Source of the DNA: Mycolicibacterium septicum DSM 44393
GTDB taxonomy: Bacteria > Actinomycetota > Actinomycetes > Mycobacteriales > Mycobacteriaceae
Assembly (NCBI RefSeq): GCF_000455325.1
Contig: NZ_HG322951.1
Location: 520,748 to 584,747 of the forward strand
Direction of reading: 5' to 3'
Length of the DNA: 64,000 nt
Below the pieces are notes generated by a model, which searched no databases, was not told the DNA's origin, and saw only the letters and a list, made by a program, of their open reading frames with translations. This document shows positions 43,275-51,301 of the stretch, piece after piece (positions within the stretch are counted from its first letter, which is position 1; every line of letters begins with the position of its first letter). The position numbers and the translations under genes are program-made.

Positions 43275-44159
43275 ATGACGCCCGAGGCATCACTGGCCGA
43301 CACATTCGAGCAACAGCGCCTGCGACTGCTCGCGGTGGCCCACCGCGTCCTCGGCTCACGGGCGGACGCCGAGGACGCCGTGCAGGAAGCGTGGCTACGC
43401 CTGTCTCGTCAAGACGCGGACTCGATCGAGAACGTCGCAGGCTGGCTGACAACTGTGTTGGGCCGCATCTGTATCGACATGTTGCGGTCGCGCACCAGCC
43501 GCGCCGAGCCGACGCCCACCGCCGACCTTCCCGAACTCGTCGTCACCGAGGACGTCGACTCCCCGGAGGACGCCGCGGTGCTCGCGGACTCGGTCGGGTT
43601 GGCGATGCTGGTCGTGCTGGGATCGCTGCGTCCGGACGAACGCCTGGCGTTCGTCCTGCACGACATGTTTGCCGTGCCGTTCGCCGACATCGGGCAGATC
43701 CTCGACAAGTCGAGCGACGCCGTCAAGATGATGGCCAGCCGCGCGCGCCGGAAGGTGCAGGACGTGCCGCCGCCCACCAGCGACCGCCGCCGGAAGCAGG
43801 AGCAGCGTGAGGTCGTCGACGCCTTCCTCGCCGCCGCCCGTGACGGCGACTTCGACGCACTGCTGCGCGTGCTCGACCCCGACGTCAGCTGGCAGCGCTA
43901 CACGGCCGCCGGGGTGACCGTCGGGACCGGATCGGATTCCGTCGTCGCTGCGGTACGACGCGGCCAGGGCACCCGCGTCATCGCCCGGAGGGTGTCGGTG
44001 AACGGCGAGCCGGGGATCCTGGCGTGGGGGCCGAAGGGTCGTCCGCTCGGCGTGATGGCGTGCTCCGTCGACGGGGGCCGGCTAGTCGGGATCGTGTCGA
44101 TCGTCGATCCACGACGGCTGGCCCGGATGTCGCTGCCCGAGCCGCCTGCCGACGATTAA
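43275..44159 (+). CDS. ECF sigma factor with C-terminal SnoaL-like domain (SigJ/ECF41-like)
   Basis: 294-aa sigma factor. Region 2 is VAHRVLGSRADAEDAVQEAW, LRLS (residues about 22-45), and region 4 includes LAFVLHDMFAVPFADIGQIL, then DKSSDAVKMMASRARRK. About 120 residues of a SnoaL/NTF2-like domain follow (VVDAFLAAARDGDFDALLRV), ending VSIVDPRRLARM, which aligns with the N-P-D-K-L tail of ECF41. The linker W-L-P-E-P of ECF41 is degenerate here (DLPELVV). Such sigmas carry their own regulatory domain instead of an anti-sigma. AGGAGAGG site before ATG. Confidence 0.9.
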   Translation: MTPEASLADTFEQQRLRLLAVAHRVLGSRADAEDAVQEAWLRLSRQDADSIENVAGWLTTVLGRICIDMLRSRTSRAEPTPTADLPELVVTEDVDSPEDAAVLADSVGLAMLVVLGSLRPDERLAFVLHDMFAVPFADIGQILDKSSDAVKMMASRARRKVQDVPPPTSDRRRKQEQREVVDAFLAAARDGDFDALLRVLDPDVSWQRYTAAGVTVGTGSDSVVAAVRRGQGTRVIARRVSVNGEPGILAWGPKGRPLGVMACSVDGGRLVGIVSIVDPRRLARMSLPEPPADD

Positions 44160-44168
44160 CCTGGCGGC

Positions 44169-45878
44169 ATGAAGTCGACGATCCTCTCGCGGCGCGACCT
44201 GGACTTCCTGCTCTACGAGTGGTTGGACGTCGAAAAGCTCACGGCGCTGGACCGCTTCGCCGAACACTCCCGCGAGACCTTCGACGGTGTGCTGGATCTG
44301 TGCGAGCAACTCGCGACCCGTTACTTCGCGCCGCACAACAAGCTCAGTGATGCCAACGAGCCGACGTTCGACGGACAGGCCGTCACGCTGATCCCCGACG
44401 TGAAAGAGGCGTGGGACGCGTTCGCGGCGGCCGATCTGATCGCCATGGGAATGGACGCCGAGATCGGTGGCGCGCAGTTGCCGGCCACCGTCGCGCAGGC
44501 CGCGTTCGCATGGATCTCCGCGGCGAACGTGTCGACCTCGGGCTATCTGATGCTGACCATCGCCAATGCCAACCTGCTGGCCCGTTTCGGCTCGGCCGAG
44601 CAGATCGAGACGTTCGTCAAACCCATGCTGGCGGGCCGGTTCTCGGGCACCATGGCGCTGTCGGAGACCCAGGCCGGATCGTCGCTGGCCGACATCACCA
44701 CCCGCGCCGAACCGCAGCCCGACGGCAGCTACCGGCTGTTCGGCTCGAAGATGTGGATATCCGGCGCCGAGCATGAGCTCACCGAGAACATCGTCAACCT
44801 GGTGCTGGCCAAGATTCCCGGTGGCCCGGCCGGCACCAAGGGCATCTCACTGTTCGTCGTGCCGAAGTTGCTGGCCGACGGCACCCGCAACGGTGTGGCC
44901 ATCTCCGGGCTGAATCACAAGATGGGCCAACGCGGTATCACCAACACCGTGCTCAACTTCGACGGCGCGGTCGGCTATCTGGTCGGGGAGCCGCACCGCG
45001 GCATCGTCTACATGTTCCACATGATGAACGAGGCCCGCCTCGGAGTCGGGATGGGTGCCGTCGCGCTCGGCTACACCGGGTACCTCAAGTCGCTGGAGTA
45101 CGCGCGCGAGCGCCCGCAGGGCCGGCCGTTGGGCGTCAAGGACCCGTCGACCCCGCAGGTGCCGATCATCGAGCACGCGGACGTGAAGCGGATGCTGTTG
45201 GCGCAGAAGGCCTATGTCGAAGGTGGGCTGGCGCTGGCGCTCTACTGCGCCAAGCTGGTCGATACCGATGACACCGCGGTGCTCGACATCCTCACCCCGA
45301 TCGCCAAGAGCTGGCCTTCGCAATGGTGCGTGGAGGCCAACAGCCTGGCGATCCAGGTTCACGGCGGTTACGGCTACACCCGCGAGTACGACGTCGAGCA
45401 GCACTACCGCGACAACCGGCTCAACCCGATCCACGAGGGCACCCACGGTATCCAGAGCCTGGACCTGTTGGGTCGCAAGGTGACCCAGAACGGCGGGGCC
45501 GGCCTGGCGGCGCTGGGGGAGCGCATCGCGGCAACCGTCTCGAAGGCCACGGGCGCGGCGCCGGAGTTGGCGGCCCAGCTCGATGCGTCCTGGCAGCGGC
45601 TGGTCGCGGTGACCGGCGCGATGTTCGCCTCCGGTGACATCGAGGCCGCGATGGCCAACAGCGCGGTCTACCTCGAGGCGTTCGGGCACATCGTGGTGGC
45701 ATGGATCTGGCTGGAGCAGTACCTGGCCGCCGAAGGGCGCACGGGCGACTTCTATGACGGCAAGCGTCAGGCCGCCCGGTACTTCTTCCGCTACGAACTG
45801 CCCAAGACCGCACCGCAATTGGACCTGCTGGAGAGTCTGGACCGCACCACGCTGGAGATGCGCGACAACTGGTTCTAG
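44169..45878 (+). CDS. Large acyl-CoA dehydrogenase (C-terminal extension type)
   Basis: 569-aa enzyme, longer than standard FadE because of an Acyl-CoA_dh_C-type extension after the core. Core motifs are TMALSETQAGSSLADIT, FGSKMWISGAEHELTENIVN, NHKMGQRGITNTVLNF and VHGGYGYTREYDVEQHYRD. The catalytic base is in NPIHEGTHGIQSLDLLGRK (Glu423). It probably acts on long or unusual acyl-CoA substrates. It starts 9 bases after the sigma factor stop and may be cotranscribed with it. Its 3' end is 7 bases from the convergent alcohol dehydrogenase gene. Confidence 0.92.
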   Translation: MKSTILSRRDLDFLLYEWLDVEKLTALDRFAEHSRETFDGVLDLCEQLATRYFAPHNKLSDANEPTFDGQAVTLIPDVKEAWDAFAAADLIAMGMDAEIGGAQLPATVAQAAFAWISAANVSTSGYLMLTIANANLLARFGSAEQIETFVKPMLAGRFSGTMALSETQAGSSLADITTRAEPQPDGSYRLFGSKMWISGAEHELTENIVNLVLAKIPGGPAGTKGISLFVVPKLLADGTRNGVAISGLNHKMGQRGITNTVLNFDGAVGYLVGEPHRGIVYMFHMMNEARLGVGMGAVALGYTGYLKSLEYARERPQGRPLGVKDPSTPQVPIIEHADVKRMLLAQKAYVEGGLALALYCAKLVDTDDTAVLDILTPIAKSWPSQWCVEANSLAIQVHGGYGYTREYDVEQHYRDNRLNPIHEGTHGIQSLDLLGRKVTQNGGAGLAALGERIAATVSKATGAAPELAAQLDASWQRLVAVTGAMFASGDIEAAMANSAVYLEAFGHIVVAWIWLEQYLAAEGRTGDFYDGKRQAARYFFRYELPKTAPQLDLLESLDRTTLEMRDNWF

Positions 45879-45885
45879 CCCGGGT

Positions 45886-46977
45886 TCAACTCAATTCGAT
45901 GATCTGGCGCACGGCCCGCCCGTCGGCCAGCTCGTCCATGCCGGAGTTGATCTGATCGAGGGTGATGGTCGAGGACACCAGCTGCTCGACGGGTAGCCGT
46001 CCGGCCCGCCAGAGTTCGACGAACCGCGGGATGTCGCGGGCCGGTACCGCCGAGCCCAGGTAGCTGCCGATCAGCGACCGGCCCTCGGCCACGAAACCCA
46101 ACGGTGACACCGAGATTCGGGCGTCCGGACGGGGCAGGCCGACGGTGATGGTGCGACCGCCCGGCCCGGTGAGTGCGATCGAGGTTTCCAACGCGGCGGG
46201 GTGGCCCGCGGCTTCGATCACCACGTCGGCCTTGAGATCGGCGGCCTGCTCGGGGGTGTAGGCCTCGTGCACGCCGAGCTCGCGCGCCCGGGCCAGCTTG
46301 TCCGGCAGCTGGTCCACGCCGATGACGCGGACGCCGTCGTGGGCGAGCGCGGTCAGGGCCGCCGCCATGCCGACACCGCCCAGGCCGACCACTGCCACGG
46401 TCTGGCCGGCCCGCGGCGTGCCGACGTTCAGAACGGCGCCGCCGCCGGTGAGCACCGCGCAGCCCAACAGCGAGGCCACCGTGGCGGGGACATCATCCGG
46501 GACGGGCACCACCGACCGGCGGTCGACGACGGCGTAGGTGGCGAAGCCGGATACCCCGAGGTGGTGGAACACCGGTTGGCCGTCGCGGGTCAGCCGGATG
46601 TCGCCGTTCATCAACGTGCCCGCGCCGTTGGCGGCCGATCCGGGACCGCAGGGTGTCAGGCCGTCGGTGGCACACGCGGGGCAATCCCCGCAGCGCGGCA
46701 GGAACGTCATCACCACCCGTTGGCCCACCGGCAGATCGGTGTCACCCGCTTCGACGATCCCGGCGGCCTCATGCCCAAGGAGCATCGGGACCGGGCGTAC
46801 CCGGTTGCCGTCGACGACGGACAGATCGGAGTGGCACAGCCCCGCGGCCTCGATGCGCACCAGCAGTTCGCCCGGGCCGGGTTCGGCGAGGTCAAGGTCG
46901 CTCACCCGGATCGGCTGCGACGTGGCGTACGGGCGGGAGAGGCCGATGTGCTCAAGGACGGCTCCGCGGATCTTCAT
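45886..46977 (-). CDS. adhE1: Zinc-dependent alcohol dehydrogenase (Rv0162c/adhE1-like)
   Basis: 363-aa class III-type zinc alcohol dehydrogenase. Catalytic zinc ligands are Cys48 (GLCHSDL) and His69 with Glu70 (GHEAAG). Structural zinc cysteines are 96, 99, 102 and 110 (CGDCPACATDGLTPC). The NAD site is VVGLGGVGMAAALTALA. It occupies the position of adhE1 next to the thioesterase/TB18.5 pair as in M. tuberculosis; the symbol is by position and family. The ATG was preferred over a GTG two codons upstream. It is divergent from the thioesterase gene across 36 bases. Confidence 0.88.
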   Translation of the reverse strand: MKIRGAVLEHIGLSRPYATSQPIRVSDLDLAEPGPGELLVRIEAAGLCHSDLSVVDGNRVRPVPMLLGHEAAGIVEAGDTDLPVGQRVVMTFLPRCGDCPACATDGLTPCGPGSAANGAGTLMNGDIRLTRDGQPVFHHLGVSGFATYAVVDRRSVVPVPDDVPATVASLLGCAVLTGGGAVLNVGTPRAGQTVAVVGLGGVGMAAALTALAHDGVRVIGVDQLPDKLARARELGVHEAYTPEQAADLKADVVIEAAGHPAALETSIALTGPGGRTITVGLPRPDARISVSPLGFVAEGRSLIGSYLGSAVPARDIPRFVELWRAGRLPVEQLVSSTITLDQINSGMDELADGRAVRQIIELS

Positions 46978-47013
46978 GGGCACCAGCCTGTCACCTGGTG
47001 TCAGACTTCAGCC

Positions 47014-47478
47014 ATGACCGACGCTGCCGACCTGACCCGCGAGGACTTTCCGCTGCACTGGCCGGTGCTGACCCGATGGACCGACAACGACATGTTCGGC
47101 CACCTCAACAACGCCGTGTACTACGAACTGTTCGACACCGCGATCAACGCCTGGATCAACACCAACTGCGACGTCGACCCGGTCAACGCACCCTGGCTCG
47201 GTGTGGTCGCCGAGTCCGGGTGCCGCTACTTCGCGGAGTTGAAGTTCCCCGACCCGTTGGTGGTCGGTCTGGCGGTGGCCCGGCTGGGGAACAGCAGCGT
47301 CACCTACCGGCTCGGATTGTTCGAGCCGGATGGGCCGGTGGCGGCGGTGGGCCACTGGGTGCATGTCTACGTGGACCGGACCACGCGCCGGCCGGTACCG
47401 ATTCCCGACGTGATCCGCGATCTGCTGCAGTCGATATCATCGCCGGATGCCACTCGTGAGCAAGACCGTCGAGGTTGA
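47014..47478 (+). CDS. Acyl-CoA thioesterase, 4-hydroxybenzoyl-CoA thioesterase type (Rv0163-like)
   Basis: 154-aa hot-dog fold protein. It has the motif LTRWTDNDMFGHLNNAVYYE, then FDTAINAWI, VAESGCRYFAELKFPDPLVV and VYVDRTTRRPVPIPD. It hydrolyses acyl- or aroyl-CoA thioesters in the cytoplasm. Its last 32 bases overlap the start of the SRPBCC gene. From memory the sequence and context match Rv0163 upstream of Rv0164 (TB18.5). Confidence 0.9.
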   Translation: MTDAADLTREDFPLHWPVLTRWTDNDMFGHLNNAVYYELFDTAINAWINTNCDVDPVNAPWLGVVAESGCRYFAELKFPDPLVVGLAVARLGNSSVTYRLGLFEPDGPVAAVGHWVHVYVDRTTRRPVPIPDVIRDLLQSISSPDATREQDRRG

Positions 47479-47887
47479 TGCCCCTGCCGACAAGATCATG
47501 GCGATCGTCGGTGATTTCGAGGCCTATCCGCAGTGGAACCCCGAGATCAAGGGCTGCTGGATTCTGGCCCGCTACGACGACGGCCGGCCCAGCCAGCTGC
47601 GTATGGACGTCGAGATCCAGGGTCAGTCCGGCACCTTCATCAATGCGGTCTACTACCCCGCCGAGAACCAGATCTACACCGTGCTGCAGCAGGGGGACCA
47701 CTTCACCAAGCAGGAACAGCGGTTCTCTGTCGTCCCCCTCGGGCCCGACAGCACGCTGCTTCAGGTCGACCTCGAGGTCGAGGTCAAGCTGCCGATCCCG
47801 GCCATGATGGTCAAGAAGCTCATCGGCGACACCCTCGACCACCTGGCCAACGCCCTCATCGCCAGGGTGCAGCAGCTGTCCGCTTAG
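47447..47887 (+). CDS. TB18.5: SRPBCC/polyketide cyclase-like protein, TB18.5 (Rv0164-like)
   Basis: 146-aa START/SRPBCC fold protein: SKTVEVDAPADKIMAIVGDF, YPQWNPEIKGCWIL, VYYPAENQIYTVLQQGDHFT and a C-terminal helix MMVKKLIGDTLDHLANALIA. The fold forms a deep hydrophobic ligand cavity. The M. tuberculosis homologue TB18.5 is an abundant antigen of unknown function. Translation is coupled to the thioesterase gene by the 32-base overlap. Its stop overlaps the 3' end of the convergent small HTH gene. Confidence 0.9.
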   Translation: MPLVSKTVEVDAPADKIMAIVGDFEAYPQWNPEIKGCWILARYDDGRPSQLRMDVEIQGQSGTFINAVYYPAENQIYTVLQQGDHFTKQEQRFSVVPLGPDSTLLQVDLEVEVKLPIPAMMVKKLIGDTLDHLANALIARVQQLSA

Positions 47888-48186
47888 GCCGCGCGATCGG
47901 CTGCTGCCGCCCGCAGCTCGAGTACGCGATTGCGGATGCGGTACTCGGTGGACCGAGGCATCTCGGCCGGCCGGTATCGGCCGTGCCTGATCCGGTAGAC
48001 CCGGCCGTGGTTCATCTCCCACCGCAGGGCGTCGGAGATCGCCTTCGAGGGGCGCCCAGCGGTGGTGAACCCCTGGTCCTCGAGCGCGTCGACCAGATCG
48101 GCCACCGATTGTGCGCCGTGCTGCAGCAGCTGCATGGTGAGCACGTAGCGGAGGTTGGTGCCGCGCAGCAGGAGTTTGTCCGCCAT
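47884..48186 (-). CDS. Small winged-helix-like DNA-binding protein, 100 aa
   Basis: Starts MADKLLLRGTNLRYVLTMQL, followed by LQHGAQSVADLVDALEDQGF, GRPSKAISDALRWEMNHGRV, YRIRHGRYRPAEMPRSTEYR and an Ala/Arg-rich C terminus. The helix-turn-helix-wing order (TVADLV...SKAISDALRWE...GRVYRIRHGRY) suggests a winged-helix DNA-binding protein. An upstream in-frame ATG 126 bases earlier was rejected because its extension has no similar composition and runs into repeats. It sits between TB18.5 and the repeat-rich region before mce1R. Targets unknown. Confidence 0.72.
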   Translation of the reverse strand: MADKLLLRGTNLRYVLTMQLLQHGAQSVADLVDALEDQGFTTAGRPSKAISDALRWEMNHGRVYRIRHGRYRPAEMPRSTEYRIRNRVLELRAAAADRAA

Positions 48187-48651
48187 GGCGTCACGGTGCC
48201 AGCAGGGTATGACAGTCCCCCCGTTCACCGATTTCGGACGGATATCCGAGGTGCCCGGCTGCGAGCGACAATTCAGCGACAGTCGCCACGTCGGCATCAC
48301 GCGCCTCGTCAAACCCGTTGGCGCTGAACATTTTTGCCACTATCGCACCTCTGGCATCGCGTGCCTCAGATGTTCAATGCCCGACTAACAGCGACTCTGT
48401 CGCTGATAGGTGGGCAACCCGAAAAGCGTTACGCATGAGGTTGGCTTTGCCTGGAGTGACGCGAGTATGGATGGCATCTGTGACCGGAGATGCCAACGGT
48501 GTGCCTGAGGCGATTGTCGCTCGATGTCGCTGACAGCCGGGCAGGTCGGACATCGATTTCGCGCCACGACACACCGGCGAAGCCGCGCCGACACGCCGAC
48601 GCGGGGACCGGCGCCGGAATGCCTGACACCCCGGAGCTGAGCACTCAGCCG
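48187..48651. repeat. Gene-free, repeat-rich region between the small HTH gene and mce1R
   Basis: 465 bases with no convincing gene. It contains six copies of AGCGAC/GTCGCT (at about 48265, 48275, 48390, 48399, 48517 and 48526). There is an 11-bp inverted pair CGAGCGACAAT (48262-48272 and complement 48513-48523), a 7-bp hairpin CAGCGAC-TCT-GTCGCTG (48389-48405), and repeated GGCATC motifs, two with the same GCGC/GTGCCTC extension. It looks like a degenerate repeat element or a cluster of binding sites. It also holds the promoter region of the small HTH gene. Confidence 0.6.
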
Positions 48652-49344
48652 TCAGTCCCACATCCCGATGTCGTCGAGCCGCGCGATGAGCCGTTGGGCA
48701 GCATCGGTGAACTGGTTCGCATTGAGCTCCACTGCTGCGGTCGCATCCCGCCGGCGCAGCGCGTCGATCAGCAGCCGGTGGTTCTCCACGGCCTCGGTGC
48801 CCCACTTCGGATCGGTCGAATAGATGAGGGCGGGCAGGTACCGCGCGACGTGCAGCAGGAACCAGGCCAGCTTGATGCGGCCGCTGGCATGGTTGAACGC
48901 CCGGTGGAAGGTGAACTCGGCGGACGAGATCGCCACGGGATCGTGATCCTTGACCGCGGCCGCGAGCTCGGCGTTGAGCTGTTCCAGCTCGTCGATCTCG
49001 GCCGGGGTGATGCGGGTTGTAGCGGTGGCGGCGAGCTCCCGCGCGATGGTGGCCTGCAACCAGAAGATGTCTTCGACGTCGGCGCGGGTGAGGGGTACCA
49101 CGACGTGTCCGCGGTTGGGCTCCAGCTGCACCATGCCCTCGCCGCGCAGTGTGCGCAGTGCCTCCCGCACGGGGGTGATGCTCACCCCGAGTGCCGCGGC
49201 GGTCTCGTCGAGACGGATGAACGTCCCGGGCCGCAGGACACCGGTCATGATCTCGGCCCGGAGCTGGGCGGCCACCTCGTCGGAAAGTTGCTCGCGCCGT
49301 CCCCCGCGACGACGTTGCACGGCCACTCTGGCAGGTGCATTCAC
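48652..49344 (-). CDS. mce1R: Mce1R, GntR/FadR-family repressor of the mce1 operon
   Basis: 230-aa GntR-family regulator. The winged HTH (RLDETAAALGVSITPVREAL, RTLRGEGMVQLEPNRGHVVV) is followed by an FCD effector domain (FWLQATIARELAATATTRIT, FTFHRAFNHASGRIKLAWFL, NQFTDAAQRLIARLDDIGMW). From memory this aligns well with M. tuberculosis Rv0165c, which represses the mce1 genes and probably senses fatty acids. GTG was chosen because it gives the conserved N-A-P start; an ATG 17 codons upstream is possible. It is divergent from fadD5, with a palindrome in the gap. Confidence 0.93.
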   Translation of the reverse strand: MNAPARVAVQRRRGGRREQLSDEVAAQLRAEIMTGVLRPGTFIRLDETAAALGVSITPVREALRTLRGEGMVQLEPNRGHVVVPLTRADVEDIFWLQATIARELAATATTRITPAEIDELEQLNAELAAAVKDHDPVAISSAEFTFHRAFNHASGRIKLAWFLLHVARYLPALIYSTDPKWGTEAVENHRLLIDALRRRDATAAVELNANQFTDAAQRLIARLDDIGMWD

Positions 49345-49418
49345 GGGAATCCGGTCGCCTTTCTGGTGGGCTTGTCGCCGAGGCGCCGAGGCCATAGTGT
49401 GACCGGGGCAACCCCATG

Positions 49419-49428
49419 TTTGATCAAA
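49419..49428. promoter_or_regulatory. AT-rich palindrome between mce1R and fadD5 (candidate Mce1R operator)
   Basis: TTTGATCAAA, a perfect 10-bp palindrome followed by TATAAAATT, in the 126-base divergent gap. It is the only strongly AT-rich stretch there. The TATAAA next to it could be the -10 element of fadD5. It is a natural site for repression by Mce1R, by inference. Confidence 0.5.
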
Positions 49429-49470
49429 TATAAAATTCGTGCAACTCGATACCGATGGAGTGCAGATCCG

Positions 49471-51060
49471 TTGACTGCCGAGCCGTTCCCCACTGAGCAG
49501 CCATACCTGGCCCGTCGTCAGAACTGGGCCAATCAACTGACCCGGCATGCCCTCATGCAGCCCGACAAGACCGCCCTGCGGTTCCTGGGGCACACCACCA
49601 CGTGGGGCGAGCTCGACCACCGGGTGACCAAGCTGGCCGGCGCACTGAGCCGGCGCGGAGTCGGCTTCGGTGACCGGGTGCTGATCCTGATGCTGAACCG
49701 GCCCGAGTTCATCGAGGCGATGCTGGCGGCCAACAAGCTCGGCGCCATCGCGGTGCCCGTGAACTTCCGGATGACCCCGCCCGAGGTGGCCTTCCTGGTC
49801 AGCGATTGCGCGGCCCGTGTCATCGTCACCGAGCCCGTCCTCGCCGGAGTCGCCACGGCGGTACGCGATCTCGATGCCACGCTGTCGACGGTCGTCGTCG
49901 CCGACGCCCCAACGGAAGACGGCGTCCTCGGCTTCGAGGACCTGATCGCCGAAGACGGCGAGCCCGCGCAACCGGTTGACATCCCCAGCGATGCCCCCGC
50001 CCTGATCATGTACACCTCGGGCACCACCGGCCGGCCCAAGGGCGCGGTGCTGACCCACGCCAACCTCGCCGGGCAGGGCATGACCAACCTGTTCACCACC
50101 GGCGTCGACATCAACAACGATGTCGGCTTCATCGGCGTCCCGCTGTTCCACATCGCCGGCGTCGCGGGAAACGTGAACACGGGTCTGACCCTCGGACTGC
50201 CCACGGTGCTCTATCCGCTCGGCGCCTTCGATCCGGGTGCACTGCTCGACGTGCTGGCGGCCGAGAAGGTGACGGCGATCTTCCTGGTGCCCGCGCAGTG
50301 GCAGGCGGTTTGCGCTGAGCAGAAAGCCAATCCGCGCGATCTTTGCCTGCGGGCCCTGTCATGGGGCGCTGCGCCGGCCTCGGACACCTTGCTACGTGCA
50401 ATGGCCGAGACCTTCCCCGGCAGCCAGATCCTTGCTGCGTTCGGTCAGACCGAGATGTCCCCGGTTACCTGCATGTTGTTGGCGGACGACGCAATTCGCA
50501 AGCTCGGTTCGGTCGGTCAGGTCATCCCCACCGTCTCGGCTCGCATCGTGGACGAGAACATGAACGACGTCCCCGTCGGCGATGTCGGCGAGATCGTCTA
50601 CCGCGCCCCAACTTTGATGGCCGGCTACTGGAACAACCCCAAGGCCACGGCCGAGGCGTTCGCCGGCGGCTGGTTCCACTCCGGTGATCTGGTCCGTCAG
50701 GACGAGGAGGGCTACATCTGGGTCGTCGACCGCAAGAAGGACATGATCATCTCCGGCGGCGAGAACATCTACTGCGCCGAGGTCGAGAACGTCCTCGCAG
50801 GTCACCCAGCCATCACCGAGGTCGCCGTGATCGGCCGGCATGACGAGAAATGGGGCGAGGTTCCGGTTGCGGTGGTCGCTCTCACCAGAGGCGACGTATT
50901 GAATCTCGGGGATCTCGACGGGTTCCTCACCGAACGCCTGGCGCGCTACAAGCACCCGAAGGCGCTCGAGATCGTCGACGCTCTGCCCCGCAACCCCTCG
51001 GGCAAGGTACTCAAGACCGAACTCAGGGAGCGGTTCGGGTCGCCCATCAACGCCCAATAG
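49471..51060 (+). CDS. fadD5: Fatty-acyl-CoA synthetase FadD5
   Basis: 529-aa AMP-binding enzyme. The P-loop is LIMYTSGTTGRPKGAVLTHA near residue 175. A5 is AAFGQTEMSPVT, the hinge region includes GGWFHSGDLVRQDEEGYIWV, VDRKKDMIISGGENIYCAEV, and the catalytic Lys is in LPRNPSGKVLKTELRERFG. It activates fatty acids with ATP and CoA. From memory it closely matches M. tuberculosis FadD5, the first gene of the mce1 operon, proposed to activate fatty acids imported by Mce1. TTG is the only in-frame start giving the TAEPFP N terminus. Repression by Mce1R is likely. Confidence 0.93.
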   Translation: MTAEPFPTEQPYLARRQNWANQLTRHALMQPDKTALRFLGHTTTWGELDHRVTKLAGALSRRGVGFGDRVLILMLNRPEFIEAMLAANKLGAIAVPVNFRMTPPEVAFLVSDCAARVIVTEPVLAGVATAVRDLDATLSTVVVADAPTEDGVLGFEDLIAEDGEPAQPVDIPSDAPALIMYTSGTTGRPKGAVLTHANLAGQGMTNLFTTGVDINNDVGFIGVPLFHIAGVAGNVNTGLTLGLPTVLYPLGAFDPGALLDVLAAEKVTAIFLVPAQWQAVCAEQKANPRDLCLRALSWGAAPASDTLLRAMAETFPGSQILAAFGQTEMSPVTCMLLADDAIRKLGSVGQVIPTVSARIVDENMNDVPVGDVGEIVYRAPTLMAGYWNNPKATAEAFAGGWFHSGDLVRQDEEGYIWVVDRKKDMIISGGENIYCAEVENVLAGHPAITEVAVIGRHDEKWGEVPVAVVALTRGDVLNLGDLDGFLTERLARYKHPKALEIVDALPRNPSGKVLKTELRERFGSPINAQ

Positions 51061-51301
51061 GGTTGACGGTTGCGAAAGTAACTCCGCGTCAACGGTTTCT
51101 GCAGGTCGCGGCGAAAGTTTGCTGTCTTTGCACGCCCTTGTTAACGGTTGATGGCACAATCCACCCGATGCAGTGCACGGCCCGGTTTCTATCGGGTACA
51201 GTCCGGTGGTCTCAATTACTACTCGTGAGTAGGGAGAGACGGATCACACAAGTTGACAGGCGACGAGGAGGGGGCGTGCGACACGTCCAGGGGGCGCAGC
51301 G
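51061..51301 (+). promoter_or_regulatory. Intergenic region between fadD5 and yrbE1A (probable internal promoter)
   Basis: 241 bases without a gene. It begins with an inverted repeat GTTGACG...CGTCAAC (51062-51093). A second dyad, TACTC-GT-GAGTA, lies before the GAGGAGGGGG-rich leader of yrbE1A. A promoter in the equivalent gap of the M. tuberculosis mce1 operon has been reported (from memory). The size and the structures here are consistent with a second start of transcription for the transporter genes. Confidence 0.45.

Noticed and set aside
48318-48533. 71-codon plus-strand ORF in the repeat-rich region
   Set aside because: It is composed of the repeated modules, has no ribosome site and no recognisable protein features, so it is not annotated as a gene.
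48187-48651. Possible CRISPR array
   Set aside because: The repeated modules are short, irregularly spaced and in both orientations, with no cas genes, so it is not a CRISPR array.
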